A stretch of 64,000 bases of DNA from Hydractinia symbiolongicarpus (lineage: Eukaryota > Cnidaria > Hydrozoa > Anthoathecata > Hydractiniidae), in NCBI RefSeq assembly GCF_029227915.1, contig NC_079885.1:18425001-18489000 (forward strand), written 5' to 3'. How positions within the stretch are numbered: the stretch's first letter is position 1; each line of letters begins with the position of its first letter. A program made the translations under genes and the position numbers. This document shows positions 23,030 through 35,740 of the stretch, in pieces. The notes under the pieces are model-generated. The model was not told where the DNA came from and searched no databases. It was given only the letters and a program-made list of their open reading frames with translations.

Positions 23030-23575
23030 TCACTAGTCTAAATGAAAAAACGTGCAGGAGGCCATACGCGGGCCTATCTCTCATCTCGCTCACAGAGACT
23101 TGGTAAGCACGGTCCACTCAATGGCTTTCCAAATGCGAAGAGTGAAGGCCGCAGACGGCAGGGGTTGAGCCAAGGGCCTTTCGGCCGTATCCCGCTCACA
23201 AGTTTTTTTTTTTTTTTAGCAGAATAATACATACGAGCTAATCAAAATCGGCTCGAGGAAAGAAATAAAGTTCAGAGACAACCAAAGGAGTCGAACTGCA
23301 GTAGAAACAAACTAGATGTAACGCAAGCCACTAGTACGACGTATTGCCTACAGGGACCACACTCTCCGAGACAGCGAACGCAACTTCCTAGTGATTCACG
23401 CGAACGCACTCAACTAGGTGATGTAGATCAGAAAGGTGAAAGTCCTTGTGTCAAGTCTACACCTCACGATGCAGCACCTTTTAAGCGTCCTCTACGAACG
23501 GACACACTGGCAAGCGGCACACCACAAGCAAAGGTTAAGTCGGCTCGAAGGCTCAACAGGTCGCGCCCACTTACG

Positions 23576-23698
23576 ACAACTCTGGGCTTTCTTCAGTTCA
23601 CGCACAAATCTTTCGCCTTTTACTAAAGATTTCCGTGGAGAAGTCCAAAACGATGAGTATATAGACGATTTTTCTACTGTCTCGCTTCGGCGGGACGA
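23576..23698 (+). ncRNA. U5: U5 snRNA copy 36 (long-stem variant)
   Basis: Same GAGAAGTCC change and GCCCACTTA arm as copy 33, 2010 bp earlier: a three-unit block copy. Confidence 0.92.
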
Positions 23699-24243
23699 TC
23701 ACTAGTCTAAATGAAAAAACGTGCAGGAGGCCATACGCGGGCCTATCTCTCATCTCGCTCACAGAGACTTGGTAAGCACGGTCCACTCAATGGCTTTCCA
23801 AATGCGAAGAGTGAAGGCCGCAGACGGCAGGGGTTGAGCCAAGGGCCTTTCGGCCGTATCCCGCTCACAAGTTTTTTTTTTTTTTAGCAGAATAATACAT
23901 ACGAGCTAATCAAAATCGGCTCGAGGAAAGAAATAAAGTTCAGAGACAACCAAAGGAGTCGAACTGCAGTAGAAACAAACTAGATGTAACGCAAGCCACT
24001 AGTACGACGTATTGCCTACAGGGACCACACTCTCCGAGACAGCGAACGCAACTTCCTAGTGATTCACGCGAACGCACTCAACTAGGTGATGTAGATCAGA
24101 AAGGTGAAAGTCCTTGTGTCAAGTCTACACCTCACGATGCAGCACCTTTTAAGCGTCCTCTACGAACGGACACACTGGCAAGCGGCACACCACAAGCAAA
24201 GGTTAAGTCGGCTCGAAGGCACAACAGGTCGCGCCGACTTACG

Positions 24244-24366
24244 ACAACTCTGGGCTTTCTTCAGTTCACGCACAAATCTTTCGCCTTTTACTAAAGATTT
24301 CCGTGGAGAAGGCCAAAACGATGAGTATATAGACGATTTTTCTACTGTCTCGCTTCGGCGGGACGA
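24244..24366 (+). ncRNA. U5: U5 snRNA copy 37 (majority gene, downstream deletion)
   Basis: Majority gene. A 3-bp deletion just downstream (AACGTGGAGGCC) removes part of the domain 1 closing stem of the folded segment. T-run 17. Confidence 0.95.
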
Positions 24367-24911
24367 TCACTAGTCTAAATGAAAAAACGTGGAGGCCATA
24401 CGCGGGCCTATCTCTCATCTCGCTCACAGAGACTTGGTAAGCACGGTCCACTCAATGGCTTTCCAAATGCGAAGAGTGAAGGCCGCAGACGGCAGGGGTT
24501 GAGCCAAGGGCCTTTCGGCCGTATCCCGCTCACAAGTTTTTTTTTTTTTTTTTAGCAGAATAATACATACGAGCTAATCAAAATCGGCTCGAGGAAAGAA
24601 ATAAAGTTCAGAGACAACCAAAGGAGTCGAACTGCAGTAGAAACAAACTAGATGTAACGCAAGCCACTAGTACGACGTATTGCCTACAGGGACCACACTC
24701 TCCGAGACAGCGAACGCAACTTCCTAGTGATTCACGCGAACGCACTCAACTAGGTGATGTAGATCAGAAAGGTGAAAGTCCTTGTGTCAAGTCTACACCT
24801 CACGATGCAGCACCTTTTAAGCGTCCTCTACGAACGGACACACTGGCAAGCGGCACACCACAAGCAAAGGTTAAGTAGGCTCGAAGGCACAGCAGGTCGC
24901 GCCGACTTACG

Positions 24912-25034
24912 ACAACTCTGGGCTTTCTTCAGTTCACGCACAAATCTTTCGCCTTTTACTAAAGATTTCCGTGGAGAAGGCCAAAACGATGAGTATATAG
25001 ACGATTTTTCTACTGTCTCGCTTCGGCGGGACGA
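24912..25034 (+). ncRNA. U5: U5 snRNA copy 38 (majority gene, promoter-arm variant)
   Basis: Gene majority; upstream arm TAAGTAGGC and CACAGCAGG; 3' box reads CTAAATAAAA. Confidence 0.94.
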
Positions 25035-25580
25035 TCACTAGTCTAAATAAAAAAACGTGCAGGAGGCCATACGCGGGCCTATCTCTCATCTCGCTCACAG
25101 AGACTTGGTAAGCACGGTCCACTCAATGGCTTTCCAAATGCGAAGAGTGAAGGCCGCAGACGGCAGGGGTTGAGCCAAGGGCCTTTCGGCCGTATCCCGC
25201 TCACAAGTTTTTTTTTTTTTTTAGCAGAATAATACATACGAGCTAATCAAAATCGGCTCGAGGAAAGAAATAAAGTTCAGAGACAACCAAAGGAGTCGAA
25301 CTGCAGTAGAAACAAACTAGATGTAACGCAAGCCACTAGTACGACGTATTGCCTACAGGGACCACACTCTCCGAGACAGCGAACGCAACTTCCTAGTGAT
25401 TCACGCGAACGCACTCAACTAGGTGATGTAGATCAGAAAGGTGAAAGTCCTTGTGTCAAGTCTACACCTCACGATGCAGCACCTTTTAAGCGTCCTCTAC
25501 GAACGGACACACTGGCAAGCGGCACACCACAAGCAAAGGTTAAGTCGGCTCGAAGGCACAACAGGTCGCGCCGACTTACG

Positions 25581-25703
25581 ACAACTCTGGGCTTTCTTCA
25601 GTTCACGCACAAATCTTTCGCCTTTTACTAAAGATTTCCGTGGAGAAGGCCAAAACGATGAGTATATAGACGATTTTTCTACTGTCTCGCTTCGGCGGGA
25701 CGA
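25581..25703 (+). ncRNA. U5: U5 snRNA copy 39 (majority type, block position 1)
   Basis: Majority gene; one extra A in the 3' box region. First unit of the three-unit block repeated at 42-44 and 45-47. Step 671 bp. Confidence 0.95.
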
Positions 25704-26251
25704 TCACTAGTCTAAATGAAAAAAACGTGCAGGAGGCCATACGCGGGCCTATCTCTCATCTCGCTCACAGAGACTTGGTAAGCACGGTCCACTCAATGGC
25801 TTTCCAAATGCGAAGAGTGAAGGCCGCAGACGGCAGGGGTTGAGCCAAGGGCCTTTCGGCCGTATCCCGCTCACAAGTTTTTTTTTTTTTTTTAGCAGAA
25901 TAATACATACGAGCTAATCAAAATCGGCTCGAGGAAAGAAATAAAGTTCAGAGACAACCAAAGGAGTCGAACTGCAGTAGAAACAAACTAGATGTAACGC
26001 AAGCCACTAGTACGACGTATTGCCTACAGGGACCACACTCTCCGAGACAGCGAACGCAACTTCCTAGTGATTCACGCGAACGCACTCAACTAGGTGATGT
26101 AGATCAGAAAGGTGAAAGTCCTTGTGTCAAGTCTACACCTCACGATGCAGCACCTTTTAAGCGTCCTCTACGAACGGACACACTGGCAAGCGGCACACCA
26201 CAAGCAAAGGTTAAGTAGGCTCGAAGGCACAACAGGTCGCGCCGACTTACG

Positions 26252-26374
26252 ACAACTCTGGGCTTTCTTCAGTTCACGCACAAATCTTTCGCCTTTTACT
26301 AAAGATTTCCGTGGAGAAGGCCAAAACGATGAGTATATAGACGACTTTTCTACTGTCTCGCTTCGGCGGGACGA
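26252..26374 (+). ncRNA. U5: U5 snRNA copy 40 (Sm-site variant, block position 2)
   Basis: The Sm-like site reads GACTTTTC instead of GATTTTTC, leaving only four consecutive U. Upstream arm TAAGTAGGC. Sm ring assembly may be impaired. Confidence 0.85.
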
Positions 26375-26921
26375 TCACTAGTCTAAATGAAAAAACGTGC
26401 AGGAGGCCATACGCGGGCCTATCTCTCATCTCGCTCACAGAGACTTGGTAAGCACGGTCCACTCAATGGCTTTCCAAATGCGAAGAGTGAAGCCCGCAGA
26501 CGGCAGGGGTTGAGCCAAGGGCCTTTCGGCCGTATCCCGCTCACAAGTTTTTTTTTTTTTTTTAGCAGAATAATACATACGAGCTAATCAAAATCGGCTC
26601 GAGGAAAGAAATAAAGTTCAGAGACAACCAAAGGAGTCGAACTGCAGTAGAAACAAACTAGATGTAACGCAAGCCACTAGTACGACGTATTGCCTACAGG
26701 GACCACACTCTCCGAGACAGCGAACGCAACTTCCTAGTGATTCACGCGAACGCACTCAACTAGGTGATGTAGATCAGAAAGGTGAAAGTCCTTGTGTCAA
26801 GTCTACACCTCACGATGCAGCACCTTTTAAGCGTCCTCTACGAACGGACACACTGGCAAGCGGCACACCACAAGCAAAGGTTAAGTAGGCTCGAAGGCAC
26901 AACAGGTCGCGCCGACTTACG

Positions 26922-27044
26922 ACAACTCTGGGCTTTCTTCAGTTCACGCACAAATCTTTCGCCTTTTACTAAAGATTTCCGTGGAGAAGGCCAAAACGAT
27001 GAGTATATAGACGATTTTTCTACTGTCTCGCTTCGGCGGGACGA
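26922..27044 (+). ncRNA. U5: U5 snRNA copy 41 (majority gene, block position 3)
   Basis: Gene majority with TAAGTAGGC upstream arm. Step 669 bp. Confidence 0.95.
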
Positions 27045-27590
27045 TCACTAGTCTAAATGAAAAAACGTGCAGGAGGCCATACGCGGGCCTATCTCTCATC
27101 TCGCTCACAGAGACTTGGTAAGCACGGTCCACTCAATGGCTTTCCAAATGCGAAGAGTGAAGGCCGCAGACGGCAGGGGTTGAGCCAAGGGCCTTTCGGC
27201 CGTATCCCGCTCACAAGTTTTTTTTTTTTTTTAGCAGAATAATACATACGAGCTAATCAAAATCGGCTCGAGGAAAGAAATAAAGTTCAGAGACAACCAA
27301 AGGAGTCGAACTGCAGTAGAAACAAACTAGATGTAACGCAAGCCACTAGTACGACGTATTGCCTACAGGGACCACACTCTCCGAGACAGCGAACGCAACT
27401 TCCTAGTGATTCACGCGAACGCACTCAACTAGGTGATGTAGATCAGAAAGGTGAAAGTCCTTGTGTCAAGTCTACACCTCACGATGCAGCACCTTTTAAG
27501 CGTCCTCTACGAACGGACACACTGGCAAGCGGCACACCACAAGCAAAGGTTAAGTCGGCTCGAAGGCACAACAGGTCGCGCCGACTTACG

Positions 27591-27713
27591 ACAACTCTGG
27601 GCTTTCTTCAGTTCACGCACAAATCTTTCGCCTTTTACTAAAGATTTCCGTGGAGAAGGCCAAAACGATGAGTATATAGACGATTTTTCTACTGTCTCGC
27701 TTCGGCGGGACGA
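27591..27713 (+). ncRNA. U5: U5 snRNA copy 42 (majority type, block position 1)
   Basis: Counterpart of copy 39 with the extra A; the following spacer has CAATATCGGCTC, shared with copy 45. Confidence 0.95.
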
Positions 27714-28261
27714 TCACTAGTCTAAATGAAAAAAACGTGCAGGAGGCCATACGCGGGCCTATCTCTCATCTCGCTCACAGAGACTTGGTAAGCACGGTCC
27801 ACTCAATGGCTTTCCAAATGCGAAGAGTGAAGGCCGCAGACGGCAGGGGTTGAGCCAAGGGCCTTTCGGCCGTATCCCGCTCACAAGTTTTTTTTTTTTT
27901 TTTAGCAGAATAATACATACGAGCTAATCAATATCGGCTCGAGGAAAGAAATAAAGTTCAGAGACAACCAAAGGAGTCGAACTGCAGTAGAAACAAACTA
28001 GATGTAACGCAAGCCACTAGTACGACGTATTGCCTACAGGGACCACACTCTCCGAGACAGCGAACGCAACTTCCTAGTGATTCACGCGAACGCACTCAAC
28101 TAGGTGATGTAGATCAGAAAGGTGAAAGTCCTTGTGTCAAGTCTACACCTCACGATGCAGCACCTTTTAAGCGTCCTCTACGAACGGACACACTGGCAAG
28201 CGGCACACCACAAGCAAAGGTTAAGTAGGCTCGAAGGCACAACAGGTCGCGCCGACTTACG

Positions 28262-28384
28262 ACAACTCTGGGCTTTCTTCAGTTCACGCACAAATCTTTC
28301 GCCTTTTACTAAAGATTTCCGTGGAGAAGGCCGAAACGATGAGTATATAGACGACTTTTCTACTGTCTCGCTTCGGCGGGACGA
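28262..28384 (+). ncRNA. U5: U5 snRNA copy 43 (Sm-site variant, block position 2)
   Basis: Carries the GACTTTTC Sm change of copy 40 plus GGCCGAAACG, an A-to-G in the internal loop after the long stem. Confidence 0.84.
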
Positions 28385-28931
28385 TCACTAGTCTAAATGA
28401 AAAAACGTGCAGGAGGCCATACGCGGGCCTATCTCTCATCTCGCTCACAGAGACTTGGTAAGCACGGTCCACTCAATGGCTTTCCAAATGCGAAGAGTGA
28501 AGGCCGCAGACGGCAGGGGTTGAGCCAAGGGCCTTTCGGCCGTATCCCGCTCACAAGTTTTTTTTTTTTTTTTAGCAGAATAATACATACGAGCTAATCA
28601 AAATCGGTTCGAGGAAAGAAATAAAGTTCAGAGACAACCAAAGGAGTCGAACTGCAGTAGAAACAAACTAGATGTAACGCAAGCCACTAGTACGACGTAT
28701 TGCCTACAGGGACCACACTCTCCGAGACAGCGAACGCAACTTCCTAGTGATTCACGCGAACGCACTCAACTAGGTGATGTAGATCAGAAAGGTGAAAGTC
28801 CTTGTATCAAGTCTACACCTCACGATGCAGCACCTTTTAAGCGTCCTCTACGAACGGACACACTGGCAAGCGGCACACCACAAGCAAAGGTTAAGTAGGC
28901 TCGAAGGCACAACAGGTCGCGCCGACTTACG

Positions 28932-29054
28932 ACAACTCTGGGCTTTCTTCAGTTCACGCACAAATCTTTCGCCTTTTACTAAAGATTTCCGTGGAGAAGG
29001 CCAAAACGATGAGTATATAGACGATTTTTCTACTGTCTCGCTTCGGCGGGACGA
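28932..29054 (+). ncRNA. U5: U5 snRNA copy 44 (majority gene, block position 3)
   Basis: Gene majority; upstream markers CTTGTATCAAG and TAAGTAGGC shared with copy 47. Confidence 0.95.
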
Positions 29055-29599
29055 TCACTAGTCTAAATGAAAAAACGTGCAGGAGGCCATACGCGGGCCT
29101 ATCTCTCATCTCGCTCACAGAGACTTGGTAAGCACGGTCCACTCAATGGCTTTCCAAATGCGAAGAGTGAAGGCCGCAGACGGCAGGGGTTGAGCCAAGG
29201 GCCTTTCGGCCGTATCCCGCTCACAAGTTTTTTTTTTTTTTAGCAGAATAATACATACGAGCTAATCAAAATCGGCTCGAGGAAAGAAATAAAGTTCAGA
29301 GACAACCAAAGGAGTCGAACTGCAGTAGAAACAAACTAGATGTAACGCAAGCCACTAGTACGACGTATTGCCTACAGGGACCACACTCTCCGAGACAGCG
29401 AACGCAACTTCCTAGTGATTCACGCGAACGCACTCAACTAGGTGATGTAGATCAGAAAGGTGAAAGTCCTTGTGTCAAGTCTACACCTCACGATGCAGCA
29501 CCTTTTAAGCGTCCTCTACGAACGGACACACTGGCAAGCGGCACACCACAAGCAAAGGTTAAGTCGGCTCGAAGGCACAACAGGTCGCGCCGACTTACG

Positions 29600-29722
29600 A
29601 CAACTCTGGGCTTTCTTCAGTTCACGCACAAATCTTTCGCCTTTTACTAAAGATTTCCGTGGAGAAGGCCAAAACGATGAGTATATAGACGATTTTTCTA
29701 CTGTCTCGCTTCGGCGGGACGA
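29600..29722 (+). ncRNA. U5: U5 snRNA copy 45 (majority type, block position 1)
   Basis: Third occurrence of the extra-A unit; CAATATCGG spacer as in copy 42. Confidence 0.95.
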
Positions 29723-30270
29723 TCACTAGTCTAAATGAAAAAAACGTGCAGGAGGCCATACGCGGGCCTATCTCTCATCTCGCTCACAGAGACTTGGTAA
29801 GCACGGTCCACTCAATGGCTTTCCAAATGCGAAGAGTGAAGGCCGCAGACGGCAGGGGTTGAGCCAAGGGCCTTTCGGCCGTATCCCGCTCACAAGTTTT
29901 TTTTTTTTTTTTAGCAGAATAATACATACGAGCTAATCAATATCGGCTCGAGGAAAGAAATAAAGTTCAGAGACAACCAAAGGAGTCGAACTGCAGTAGA
30001 AACAAACTAGATGTAACGCAAGCCACTAGTACGACGTATTGCCTACAGGGACCACACTCTCCGAGACAGCGAACGCAACTTCCTAGTGATTCACGCGAAC
30101 GCACTCAACTAGGTGATGTAGATCAGAAAGGTGAAAGTCCTTGTGTCAAGTCTACACCTCACGATGCAGCACCTTTTAAGCGTCCTCTACGAACGGACAC
30201 ACTGGCAAGCGGCACACCACAAGCAAAGGTTAAGTAGGCTCGAAGGCACAACAGGTCGCGCCGACTTACG

Positions 30271-30393
30271 ACAACTCTGGGCTTTCTTCAGTTCACGCAC
30301 AAATCTTTCGCCTTTTACTAAAGATTTCCGTGGAGAAGGCCAAAACGATGAGTATATAGACGACTTTTCTACTGTCTCGCTTCGGCGGGACGA
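30271..30393 (+). ncRNA. U5: U5 snRNA copy 46 (Sm-site variant, block position 2)
   Basis: Third copy with GACTTTTC at the Sm site; spacer has ATCGGTTCGAGG as after copy 43. Confidence 0.85.
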
Positions 30394-30940
30394 TCACTAG
30401 TCTAAATGAAAAAACGTGCAGGAGGCCATACGCGGGCCTATCTCTCATCTCGCTCACAGAGACTTGGTAAGCACGGTCCACTCAATGGCTTTCCAAATGC
30501 GAAGAGTGAAGGCCGCAGACGGCAGGGGTTGAGCCAAGGGCCTTTCGGCCGTATCCCGCTCACAAGTTTTTTTTTTTTTTTTAGCAGAATAATACATACG
30601 AGCTAATCAAAATCGGTTCGAGGAGAGAAATAAAGTTCAGAGACAACCAAAGGAGTCGAACTGCAGTAGAAACAAACTAGATGTAACGCAAGCCACTAGT
30701 ACGACGTATTGCCTACAGGGACCACACTCTCCGAGACAGCGAACGCAACTTCCTAGTGATTCACGCGAACGCACTCAACTAGGTGATGTAGATCAGAAAG
30801 GTGAAAGTCCTTGTATCAAGTCTACACCTCACGATGCAGCACCTTTTAAGCGTCCTCTACGAACGGACACACTGGCAAGCGGCACACCACAAGCAAAGGT
30901 TAAGTAGGCTCGAAGGCACAACAGGTCGCGCCGACTTACG

Positions 30941-31063
30941 ACAACTCTGGGCTTTCTTCAGTTCACGCACAAATCTTTCGCCTTTTACTAAAGATTTCCG
31001 TGGAGAAGGCCAAAACGATGAGTATATAGACGATTTTTCTACTGTCTCGCTTCGGCGGGACGA
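30941..31063 (+). ncRNA. U5: U5 snRNA copy 47 (majority gene, block position 3)
   Basis: Counterpart of copy 44; last unit of the three-unit block series. Confidence 0.95.
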
Positions 31064-31608
31064 TCACTAGTCTAAATGAAAAAACGTGCAGGAGGCCATA
31101 CGCGGGCCTATCTCTCATCTCGCTCACAGAGACTTGGTAAGCACGGTCCACTCAATGGCTTTCCAAATGCGAAGAGTGAAGGCCGCAGACGGCAGGGGTT
31201 GAGCCAAGGGCCTTTCGGCCGTATCCCGCTCACAAGTTTTTTTTTTTTTTAGCAGAATAATACATACGAGCTAATCAAAATCGGCTCGAGGAAAGAAATA
31301 AAGTTCAGAGACAACCAAAGGAGTCGAACTGCAGTAGAAACAAACTAGATGTAACGCAAGCCACTAGTACGACGTATTGCCTACAGGGACCACACTCTCC
31401 GAGACAGCGAACGCAACTTCCTAGTGATTCACGCGAACGCACTCAACTAGGTGATGTAGATCAGAAAGGTGAAAGTCCTTGTGTCAAGTCTACACCTCAC
31501 GATGCAGCACCTTTTAAGCGTCCTCTACGAACGGACACACTGGCAAGCGGCACACCACAAGCAAAGGTTAAGTCGGCTCGAAGGCACAACAGGTCGCGCC
31601 GACTTACG

Positions 31609-31731
31609 ACAACTCTGGGCTTTCTTCAGTTCACGCACAAATCTTTCGCCTTTTACTAAAGATTTCCGTGGAGAAGGCCAAAACGATGAGTATATAGACG
31701 ATTTTTCTACTGTCTCGCTTCGGCGGGACGA
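31609..31731 (+). ncRNA. U5: U5 snRNA copy 48 (majority type)
   Basis: Majority gene; the upstream arm is back to TAAGTCGGC. Confidence 0.96.
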
Positions 31732-32276
31732 TCACTAGTCTAAATGAAAAAACGTGCAGGAGGCCATACGCGGGCCTATCTCTCATCTCGCTCACAGAGA
31801 CTTGGTAAGCACGGTCCACTCAATGGCTTTCCAAATGCGAAGAGTGAAGGCCGCAGACGGCAGGGGTTGAGCCAAGGGCCTTTCGGCCGTATCCCGCTCA
31901 CAAGTTTTTTTTTTTTTTAGCAGAATAATACATACGAGCTAATCAAAATCGGCTCGAGGAAAGAAATAAAGTTCAGAGACAACCAAAGGAGTCGAAGTGC
32001 AGTAGAAACAAACTAGATGTAACGCAAGCCACTAGTACGACGTATTGCCTACAGGGACCACACTCTCCGAGACAGCGAACGCAACTTCCTAGTGATTCAC
32101 GCGAACGCACTCAACTAGGTGATGTAGATCAGAAAGGTGAAAGTCCTTGTGTCAAGTCTACACCTCACGATGCAGCACCTTTTAAGCGTCCTCTACGAAC
32201 GGACACACTGGCAAGCGGCACACCACAAGCAAAGGTTAAGTCGGCTCGAAGGCACAACAGGTCGCGCCGACTTACG

Positions 32277-32399
32277 ACAACTCTGGGCTTTCTTCAGTTC
32301 ACGCACAAATCTTTCGCCTTTTACTAAAGATTTCCGTGGAGAAGGCCAAAACGATGAGTATATAGACGATTTTTCTACTGTCTCGCTTCGGCGGGACGA
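32277..32399 (+). ncRNA. U5: U5 snRNA copy 49 (majority type)
   Basis: Majority gene; upstream spacer has GTCGAAGTGC. Step 669 bp. Confidence 0.96.
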
Positions 32400-32945
32400 T
32401 CACTAGTCTAAATGAAAAAACGTGCAGGAGGCCATACGCGGGCCTATCTCTCATCTCGCTCACAGAGACTTGGTAAGCACGGTCCACTCAATGGCTTTCC
32501 AAATGCGAAGAGTGAAGGCCGCAGACGGCAGGGGTTGAGCCAAGGGCCTTTCGGCCGTATCCCGCTCACAAGTTTTTTTTTTTTTTTAGCAGAATAATAC
32601 ATACGAGCTAATCAAAATCGGCTCGAGGAAAGAAATAAAGTTCAGAGACAACCAAAGGAGTCGAACTGCAGTAGAAACAAACTAGATGTAACGCAAGCCA
32701 CTAGTACGACGTATTGCCTACAGGGACCACACTCTCCGAGACAGCGATTGCAACTTCCTAGTGATTCACGCGAACGCACTCAACTAGGTGATGTAGATCA
32801 GAAAGGTGAAAGTCCTTGTGTCAAGTCTACACCTCACGATGCAGCACCTTTTAAGCGTCCTCTACGAACGGACACACTGGCAAGCGGCACACCACAAGCA
32901 AAGGTTAAGTCGGCTCGAAGGCACAACAGGTCGCGCCGACTTACG

Positions 32946-33068
32946 ACAACTCTGGGCTTTCTTCAGTTCACGCACAAATCTTTCGCCTTTTACTAAAGAT
33001 TTCCGTGGAGAAGGCCAAAACGATGAGTATATAGACGATTTTTCTACTGTCTCGCTTCGGCGGGACGA
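32946..33068 (+). ncRNA. U5: U5 snRNA copy 50 (majority type)
   Basis: Majority gene; spacer marker CAGCGATTGCAAC shared with copy 51. Downstream AAGCACTGTCC breaks the domain 1 closing stem. Confidence 0.96.
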
Positions 33069-33613
33069 TCACTAGTCTAAATGAAAAAACGTGCAGGAGG
33101 CCATACGCGGGCCTATCTCTCATCTCGCTCACAGAGACTTGGTAAGCACTGTCCACTCAATGGCTTTCCAAATGCGAAGAGTGAAGGCCGCAGACGGCAG
33201 GGGTTGAGCCAAGGGCCTTTCGGCCGTATCCCGCTCACAAGTTTTTTTTTTTTTTAGCAGAATAATACATACGAGCTAATCAAAATCGGCTCGAGGAAAG
33301 AAATAAAGTTCAGAGACAACCAAAGGAGTCGAACTGCAGTAGAAACAAACTAGATGTAACGCAAGCCACTAGTACGACGTATTGCCTACAGGGACCACAC
33401 TCTCCGAGACAGCGATTGCAACTTCCTAGTGATTCACGCGAACGCACTCAACTAGGTGATGTAGATCAGAAAGGTGAAAGTCCTTGTGTCAAGTCTACAC
33501 CTCACGATGCAGCACCTTTTAAGCGTCCTCTACGAACGGACACACTGGCAAGCGGCACACCACAAGCAAAGGTTAAGTCGGCTCGAAGGCACAACAGGTC
33601 GCGGCGACTTACG

Positions 33614-33736
33614 ACAACTCTGGGCTTTCTTCAGTTCACGCACAAATCTTTCGCCTTTTACTAAAGATTTCCGTGGAGAAGGCCAAAACGATGAGTATAT
33701 AGACGATTTTTCTACTGTCTCGCTTCGGCGGGACGA
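33614..33736 (+). ncRNA. U5: U5 snRNA copy 51 (majority gene)
   Basis: Gene majority; GCGGCGACTTA in the upstream arm; T-run 13, step 667 bp. Confidence 0.95.
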
Positions 33737-34280
33737 TCACTAGTCTAAATGAAAAAACGTGCAGGAGGCCATACGCGGGCCTATCTCTCATCTCGCTCAC
33801 AGAGACTTGGTAAGCACGGTCCACTCAATGGCTTTCCAAATGCGAAGAGTGAAGGCCGCAGACGGCAGGGGTTGAGCCAAGGGCCTTTCGGCCGTATCCC
33901 GCTCACAAGTTTTTTTTTTTTTAGCAGAATAATACATACGAGCTAATCAAAATCGGCTCGAGGAAAGAAATAAAGTTCAGAGACAACCAAAGGAGTCGAA
34001 CAGCAGTAGAAACAAACTAGATGTAACGCAAGCCACTAGTACGACGTATTGCCTACAGGGACCACACTCTCCGAGACAGCGAACGCAACTTCCTAGTGAT
34101 TCACGCGAACGCACTGAACTAGGTGATGTAGATCAGAAAGGTGAAAGTCCTTGTGTCAAGTCTACACCTCACGATGCAGCACCTTTTAAGCGTCCTCTAC
34201 GAACGGACACACTGGCAAGCGGCACACCACAAGCAAAGGTTAAGTCGGCTCGAAGGCACAACAGGTCGCGCCGACTTACG

Positions 34281-34403
34281 ACAACTCTGGGCTTTCTTCA
34301 GTTCACGCACAAATCTTTCGCCTTTTACTAAAGATTTCCGTGGAGAAGGCCAAAACGATGAGTATATAGACGATTTTTCTACTGTCTCGCTTCGGCGGGA
34401 CGA
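34281..34403 (+). ncRNA. U5: U5 snRNA copy 52 (majority type)
   Basis: Majority gene; spacer marker GCACTGAACTAGG shared with copies 53, 56, 57 and 59. Confidence 0.96.
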
Positions 34404-34949
34404 TCACTAGTCTAAATGAAAAAACGTGCAGGAGGCCATACGCGGGCCTATCTCTCATCTCGCTCACAGAGACTTGGTAAGCACGGTCCACTCAATGGCT
34501 TTCCAAATGCGAAGAGTGAAGGCCGCAGACGGCAGGGGTTGAGCCAAGGGCCTTTCGGCCGTATCCCGCTCACAAGTTTTTTTTTTTTTTTAGCAGAATA
34601 ATACATACGAGCTAATCAAAATCGGCTCGAGGAAAGAATTAAAGTTCAGAGACAACCAAAGGAGTCGAACTGCAGTAGAAACAAACTAGATGTAACGCAA
34701 GCCACTAGTACGACGTATTGCTTACAGGGACCACACTCTCCGAGACAGCGAACGCAACTTCCTAGTGATTCACGCGAACGCACTGAACTAGGTGATGTAG
34801 ATCAGAAAGGTGAAAGTCCTTGTGTCAAGTCTACACCTCACGATGCAGCACCTTTTAAGCGTCCTGTACGAACGGACACACTGGCAAGCGGCACACCACA
34901 AGCAAAGGTTAAGTCGGCTCGAAGGCACAACAGGTCGCGCCGACTTACG

Positions 34950-35072
34950 ACAACTCTGGGCTTTCTTCAGTTCACGCACAAATCTTTCGCCTTTTACTAA
35001 AGATTTCCGTGGAGAAGGCCAAAACGATGAGTATATAGACGATTTTTCTACTGTCTCGCTTCGGCGGGACGA
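34950..35072 (+). ncRNA. U5: U5 snRNA copy 53 (majority type)
   Basis: Majority gene; CACTGAACT marker and private GCGTCCTGTACG upstream. Confidence 0.96.
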
Positions 35073-35617
35073 TCACTAGTCTAAATGAAAAAACGTGCAG
35101 GAGGCCATACGCGGGCCTATCTCTCATCTCGCTCACAGAGACTTGGTAAGCACGGTCCACTCAATGGCTTTCCAAATGCGAAGAGTGAAGGCCGCAGACG
35201 GCAGGGGTTGAGCCAAGGGCCTTTCGGCCGTATCCCGCTCACAAGTTTTTTTTTTTTTTAGCAGAATAATACATACGAGCTAATCAAAATCGGCTCGAGG
35301 AAAGAAATAAAGTTCAGAGACAACCAAAGGAGTCGAACTGCAGTAGAAACAAACTAGATGTAACGCAAGCCACTAGTACGACGTATTGCCTACAGGGACC
35401 ACACTCTCCGAGACAGCGAACGCAACTTCCTAGTGATTCACGCGAACGCACTCAACTAGGTGATGTAGATCAGAAAGGTGAAAGTCCTTGTGTCAAGTCT
35501 ACACCTCACGATGCAGCACCTTTTAAGCGTCCTCTACGAACGGACACACTGGCAAGCGGCACACCACAAGCAAAGGTTAAGTCGGCTCGAAGGCACAACA
35601 GGTCGCGCCCACTTACG

Positions 35618-35740
35618 ACAACTCTGGGCTTTCTTCAGTTCACGCACAAATCTTTCGCCTTTTACTAAAGATTTCCGTGGAGAAGGCCAAAACGATGAGT
35701 ATATAGACGATTTTTCTACTGTCTCGCTTCGGCGGGACGA
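35618..35740 (+). ncRNA. U5: U5 snRNA copy 54 (majority gene)
   Basis: Gene majority; inverted-repeat arm GCCCACTTA. Confidence 0.95.
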
